A stretch of DNA of 64,000 nt from Escallonia rubra (taxonomy: Eukaryota > Streptophyta > Magnoliopsida > Escalloniales > Escalloniaceae): NCBI GenBank assembly GCA_033065855.1, contig JAVXUO010002250.1:37851-101850 (forward strand). The letters run 5' to 3'. Shown here piece after piece: positions 58,917-64,000 of the stretch (positions are counted from its first letter, which is position 1; the number at the start of each line of letters is the position of its first letter). The notes beneath the pieces were generated by a model that saw nothing but the letters and a program-made list of their open reading frames with translations, had not been told where the DNA came from and made no database searches. The position numbers were made by a program, and so were the translations under genes.

Positions 58917-60800
58917 TCCAGTTCAGTTTTCTCCATGCTGCCTTATTTTTCAAAATAATATCTTCACAAGAATTATACCTACTACGAAACCGATAATCAC
59001 CGCTCTATTGATAGTGAAAGGAACAAACATAAGTCAAGTTTCCCTTCCTCATCATCTTCTCTCTGCTCATTCTGCTCTATCTTCCTCTTCCTTCTTTCTC
59101 CATCCATTTTTATAAGCTTATACTAAGTTTTGATATGTGAACACACACACACACACACACACACAGAGCTCACTGATTGGTGAACAACTTGCATTAAGGT
59201 TTGACTCTATATATAGATTGGTGACTGCTTGACTGAGCAGTTGATACCACAAAAGTCTTTTTCTTCCCAAAACAAATACTTCTCTGTTAGTAACAAAATT
59301 CATGAAAATGGCGAATGCTTTAACTGATTCACTTTGTCATCGATCTTGCACAAGATAGGATTGAGTAAAGAAAATAATTAAAAGTCGATCAGCGCATTTC
59401 TGAAAGCAACCACTCGTCTTTCAAATTGTACTGACACTCCTCTATCATCGTTCATCGTAAACTATACATACATAATCGCATATGAGGGTACTTAAAAAGA
59501 CCCAAATTGCAGACCAAATTTATTTTAAACAACAAATTATCACTTTTTTGCAAGAAGTTGTAGTTATTGTGTTTTGTTTTGCAATTCAATTGTAAAAATG
59601 CATTAATTAACAGTAATAAGAAAGAAGGGGATAAAAAAAAGAAAAAACGTAATCGATTAAGATTAATATTAGGGTGATCCATTGGTAGGGAATATAATCA
59701 TCATTTGGTGCGTCATTGCTTACCAATCTTGTTCTTCTCCTCCGTGACGCCCATACCATGACAGGTGATGTTGTGGAGCCATGCTGTCAGCAGTATCTGT
59801 TAGGAGAACCAAACCCTTGGCTCATCTCGTACCCATTCCTTCACCTCTACCCCTTTCATGTTCTTGTACGTGTTCATGTTTATATTTGTCTAACTGAATT
59901 AAAGTCTGGGATCGGCTCGTGTTGATTAAGAGATCGATCAGAAGTTTTGTTCTTACTGGTACTCATTAGGATCAACCAAACCTTGTGATTGACTCAGTTT
60001 GTTAGATAAGCTAAGCTTAAGCTCTTGAGCTCGGTTCAAACTCGGATGCACGTTATTATTACTGAACTTGGCTCAACTAGTCTTAATTGTGCGAGTTATT
60101 TATGAATTTTAGGCTAATCAAACTTTAATCTTATAGAAAATTTCATTTTGATAGTAGAAAAAAAGTTACTATAAAACAAGATAAACGAACGTGATAACGA
60201 ATGGCCTAATGCTCTTCAACCTCTCGTTGTTGTACGGTCCTTGCAACAATGAAGTTGTCAAGCTAAGCTACATTGTCCTTAAATCCGACTACAAATAAAA
60301 GGTGATGTTAAGATAACTTTTATTTGTAAAAAGTGCTTAAATTAGTTTTACTATGATAAAAGGACCAAAGAGGACACTTAATAAATAATTTTTCTATAAC
60401 CGTTTAGAAAGGTGATGTTAAGATGACTTTCATTTGTAAATAACTATATTATACAAATAAATTGTCAAAAAGTTATTTCCATCCACCTACAAAAGTTGTT
60501 TATTTATTCCTTTAAATTAAAAACACTCACGATCTCACATTAGCGCTTATAGTACAATAACTTTCAAACTTAGTTAAATGGTATGAAATGTCCTTTTGTG
60601 ATAAATATGAAGATAGTATGGTAAATTAGAAGGTCAAACTTGATTATGAGAAAAGTGATTATTTCATAATCCTCATTTTTCAGGATTATGAAATTAATCA
60701 ATTTTAAAGTTTTTGAGGTAGATTAAATCTCTTAATCTGTTTTGTCAAACGACTATCGCAAAATTAATCTCTAAGGAGTAACTTAAGCATTGTTAAGTAC
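58917..60800 (+). repeat. Intergenic duplication shared with 43.98-46.0 kb
   Basis: This is the second copy of the block at 43973-46071, with small indels and a CA microsatellite at about 59.14-59.16 kb. At about 60.80 kb it joins directly to the terminal flank of B4 (GTTTACCATCTTGATCG), so about 0.6 kb of the B3-type 3' flank is missing here. Confidence 0.75.
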
Positions 60801-60972
60801 CGTTTACCATCTTGATCGAAAGACCTTCTCGTCGTTGGAAGTGGTAATGCTGAAGTAACATGCTTGTGGTTCAGTTTTGGGAGGATCGATTCAAATTCTG
60901 TCTCGAATGAAGTGGGGAAAAATGGTGAAAAAATTTGCTGCCCAACTTGATAAGTGAAATTGTGTGAAGAAT

Positions 60973-63308
60973 TTACTGAGGCCTTCTTGGGCTTTCATAA
61001 GCAGCATCGGCCCGTACCAGTGTCTCCACTACTACTTCCATTGGTGGCCTAGTTCTAGGTTCAGGTACAAGACATGTTAAAGCAAGCTGAGCAATAAGAA
61101 CTGCCGCTTTGGAAGGATATTTTCCTTCCAACCTGGAGTCCATTATGTTCTTCAACTTCCTTCTATTAGCCAAAAAGGGTTTCGCCCATTCAACCAAATT
61201 ATGTTGCCAACTTGGGCGTTTTGTATCAAGTGCCCTTAATCCTGTTAGCATTTCAACTAATACAACACCAAAACCGTAGACATCACTCTTCACGTACAAA
61301 TGCCCTGTTATATGAGCACAATGCCAACATTATGACATGTCACTAAAGTGGTTGAGCTCAATTTCTAATAACGGGATTACCTGTAGCCACATACTCGGGA
61401 GCAGCGTAACCGTATGTTCCCATAACACGAGTTGTTACATGTGATTGACCAGCTGAGGGACCCATTTTTGCCAACCCAAAGTCTGATAACTTTGCGTTAT
61501 AGGACTGACAGAACAGCAGAAAACTGTTAAGACTGATTTTCATGAGAAAATGAGTAGGTCATTTATATTGTTTGAACCAACTGCTATAGAACTTACACCA
61601 TCTAGCAGTATATTTGAGGCTTTGAAGTCCCTATAAATTACTTGTTTCTTAGATTTGTGCAAGAATGCCAGGCCCCGAGCAGCTCCTATCAACACCTTAA
61701 TCCGCAAGTCCCATGGAAGCGGCTGAACAGCTGAGCCTCCTGCATCAAGGAAAGCAGAAAGGCTTGATAGGGTAAGATTTTTTGTGAAAGTTTCATGATG
61801 TGGTATAGCTCTACTTTAAATCATTGTCTTACTTCCAAAAAGGTGGTCCTCCAAGCTGCCTTTCTGCATGAATTCATAGACAATCAGTTGCTCTTTCTTC
61901 TCCAAACAGAATCCCAACAGTTTAACAAGGTTGGGATGAGATAACCTTCCGAGGACGTTCACCTCCGACTGCATTAAATGAATATCAATCAGCAGACAGG
62001 ATTTAGAATAATTAGCAACAATCAGATAGTCCTTGCCAGGAATGAATATTCCATAGTATATAGACTGTAGGATATCAAGAAGTGGCTAATATCCAGCTCC
62101 CTTTTGTCTACCCCCCACCACACAAAAGAAAAAGCCCGGATGATCCTGGGTCTCTTGGCATAGCACCAAGAGAGTTTATAAGCTAAACTAGCTGAAGCCC
62201 CAACAGTTTAGGAACATTGCACATTAAAGTTTCTAATAATGCATAAAAGATCATGCTAAATGTTCTAATCCACTACTTTAATCAATTATTTCGTATCCAT
62301 TTACCGCATGAAGGCTTGGAAGCACGATAATCTGTGTTTGTCTGCAGCTGATTCCGGATGATGATTGAGAGGACGTGCAACATGCTTAAAATCACTTACA
62401 TTCATAAAAAGCGGTGAAATTTGAGGTGTCCCTTGCATAAAACTTACTTTGTAAATAGCAGAAGCTGTAATTTTTTAATCCTAAAATTACTTCACATTTC
62501 AACTCTCCAGCTGCAATCTGGATTTATATAGCATGATGAATCAAAAATTGGCCCCATATTCCATATTAATTAAGCTTACAAATCAAGTAACTGCGGATCC
62601 CAAAACCAATTTGTAGTTGTCAATTAGGAACCCTGTAAAGCTATCAAGTAAGAGTTTAACACATCTAAACTTTAAAGCATAAAATGAATAGAAGCCTGAG
62701 AGCATGGCAATGAATATGCAAATGACTTTGGGTTTCTTGTTAATTCAAAATAGTACAGATACCCCATCCCACCCACCACCACGGCCAATACAGGTGCACA
62801 AATTGAAACCTACCTATCTACTTAAACACAGATGCACACACACGTCTTAGATGAGTTGGAGATCAATTACATTCAAGCATTCTCCTGTAATAACAAGTTG
62901 AAACAATAAATTAAATGCTAATAAGTAAGAATGCATCAGACTCTTGAATCATTCAATCACTAATTAATTAGTTTACAATAAGAAGTACCTGCCACTCTGT
63001 TAACCCTTGCAGGCTCCCGGAAGTTAACCTCTTGATAGCAACTACAGATCCACTTCCATTCCTCGAGTTTGCCTTCTCAAGCCACCCCTTGTAAACTTTC
63101 CCAAAACCTCCTTCTCCCAACACCGTATCTTGTCTGAAATTCCTAGTCGCAACCTTCAGTTCTGAAAAACTGAAAATCCTTAAGGGCAAGATCTGCCCGG
63201 TGGGAAACGCCTCATCACCTGCACTTGCTGCTGAGAATGCACTTTTCGAAGAGACAGCGTTGGTACCGCATGAAGATGCTGTGTTGATAGTTGTCTGTGA
63301 TGTACCTA
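60973..63308 (-). CDS. Kinase B4: RLCK-VII (PBL-like) kinase, exons 2-6
   Basis: Exons in order of transcription: 63308-62989, 61968-61833, 61739-61597, 61504-61381 and 61304-60973, all open and in phase. It has [50 protein letters not shown] and a normal C-lobe. Exon 2 is 12 bp shorter than in B2 and B3, without loss of frame. Exon 1 is deleted by a different break from that in B2/B3: DNA equal to that before B1 exon 1 (TCAGCCAAATGGACAAGT, ATCATGAATCCC) is joined straight to CATACAGTTGTTTT of the following intron. Upstream lies only the start of a deleted kinase A, so this copy has no obvious start of its own. Confidence 0.75.
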
Positions 63309-63422
63309 CTGAAACACACAAGTACAGACCCAAAACAAAGAAATTAAGTTCCAAAAAGATTACAAAAGAAACAGGGCAATCCGGTAATGACCATCAAATA
63401 GTAGCTAAACAATTTAAGTTCT

Positions 63423-63551
63423 TCAAAAAGAGAAGTAAAAACTGCATAACGAGTTGAAAACAACTGTATGGGGATTCATGATATGGAGAACACTTGTCCA
63501 TTTGGCTGAGAGAAGCCACGAAGATGGGGAAGGGCGGTGATCGAGGAACAT
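63423..63551 (-). pseudogene. Kinase A4 remnant fused to B4 upstream DNA
   Basis: The A-type start context (AGAAGCATGTTCC) is intact at 63551, but after two codons the sequence jumps to DNA that precedes exon 1 in B1. The resulting frame has 42 residues and then a stop. All of the kinase A coding region is missing. The conserved A upstream region continues from 63552. Confidence 0.65.
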
Positions 63552-64000
63552 GCTTCTACTAGTAGGCATTATTATAGAGGTGGAAGATGAGAAAAACTTT
63601 CCAAGGCATCATTTTTTTTTTCTTTTTCATAGTCGTACTTGTAGTTTCCTGGTCATGTGCTGGGCCGGCTGCGCTTGTCTTAACAGTATACAGCCAATGA
63701 CTTGTGACATGAAACGAAGGAGGAAGTCTTTCCACCCTAATTATTTAACGCTAACCAATTTCTTTAATCACAGCGTCCTCTAGACTGTTTTTTCCTTTTT
63801 CTTTCTTCTTTCCGTGTGACTCTACCAACGTCAATAATCAAAACGAAGCCGATAGCCATTAATTTTTTGAGTAAAATGAAATCCACCGACTACAGTCAAC
63901 TTGTTTGCGAGTTTTGAAAGGAGAAAAAAGACAAAAGAGAAAGAGAAGAGAAGGGAATACAATTTTATTTCTCTTATTTATTTGTGAGTTTAAGCTCATT
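63552..64000 (-). promoter_or_regulatory. Upstream region of the A4 remnant
   Basis: This matches the upstream regions of A2 and A3, including GTAGTTTTCCTGGTCATG and TACAGCCAATGACTTGTG (CCAAT box). It could now drive transcription into B4 about 240 bases further on. The region continues beyond the window. Confidence 0.5.

Noticed and set aside
58709-58996. Overlapping frames on both strands around 58.7-59.0 kb
   Set aside because: Short, not conserved in the inverted paralogue at 14.7 kb, and without a recognisable domain.

Overview
This is nuclear DNA from a flowering plant, most likely a eudicot. The signs are spliced protein kinase genes of plant-only families, a Ty3/gypsy element of the Tat lineage, Ty1/copia and LINE remnants, a Helitron, several MITEs and an AT-rich background. 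The species cannot be named from the window. I saw no tRNA, rRNA or CRISPR array.

The core is a cluster of duplicated two-gene units. Each unit carries kinase A and, downstream in the same direction, kinase B. Kinase A is a FERONIA/CrRLK1L-type receptor-like kinase with a signal peptide and one membrane segment but almost no ectodomain. Kinase B is a spliced RLCK-VII (PBL-like) cytoplasmic kinase. Unit 1 (about 4.5-11.6 kb) is on the + strand: A1 has a frameshift, and B1 has a lost start codon, a stop codon and an APE-to-APK change. Unit 2 (about 16.7-26.3 kb), unit 3 (about 44-54.3 kb) and unit 4 (about 58.9-64 kb) are on the - strand. A2 and A3 are open. B2, B3 and B4 are open from exon 2 to exon 6, but the first exon, which encodes the membrane anchor, has been lost. 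A4 is deleted down to its first codons. Fragments at 1.34-2.74 kb suggest one more decayed unit.

Mobile elements fill the rest. A Helitron (19105-22265) sits in B2 intron 1 and a Tourist-type MITE (22997-23615) lies just upstream of B2. A Mutator-type MITE is at 14823-15156, a retroposon with 17-bp target duplications at 11619-12346, and a PIF/Harbinger-like element at 46072-48080. Paralogous empty sites elsewhere in the cluster define several of these to the base. A degenerate LINE is at about 28.2-29.1 kb. A copia remnant (31.87-33.17 and 43.07-43.97 kb) is split by a complete but defective Tat-lineage retrotransposon (33167-43071) with 392-bp LTRs and GTAGT target duplications.

The Tat element carries, on its opposite strand, a three-exon gene with its own TATA box, next to an array of about nineteen 47-bp palindromic repeats. 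A GC-rich minisatellite island at about 55.35-57.7 kb looks like the 3' end and LTR of another retroelement.

The most useful leads are the antisense spliced gene in the Tat element, the repeated loss of the B anchor exon next to a phase-compatible splice donor in kinase A, and the reading-frame switch that gives A3 a new signal peptide.
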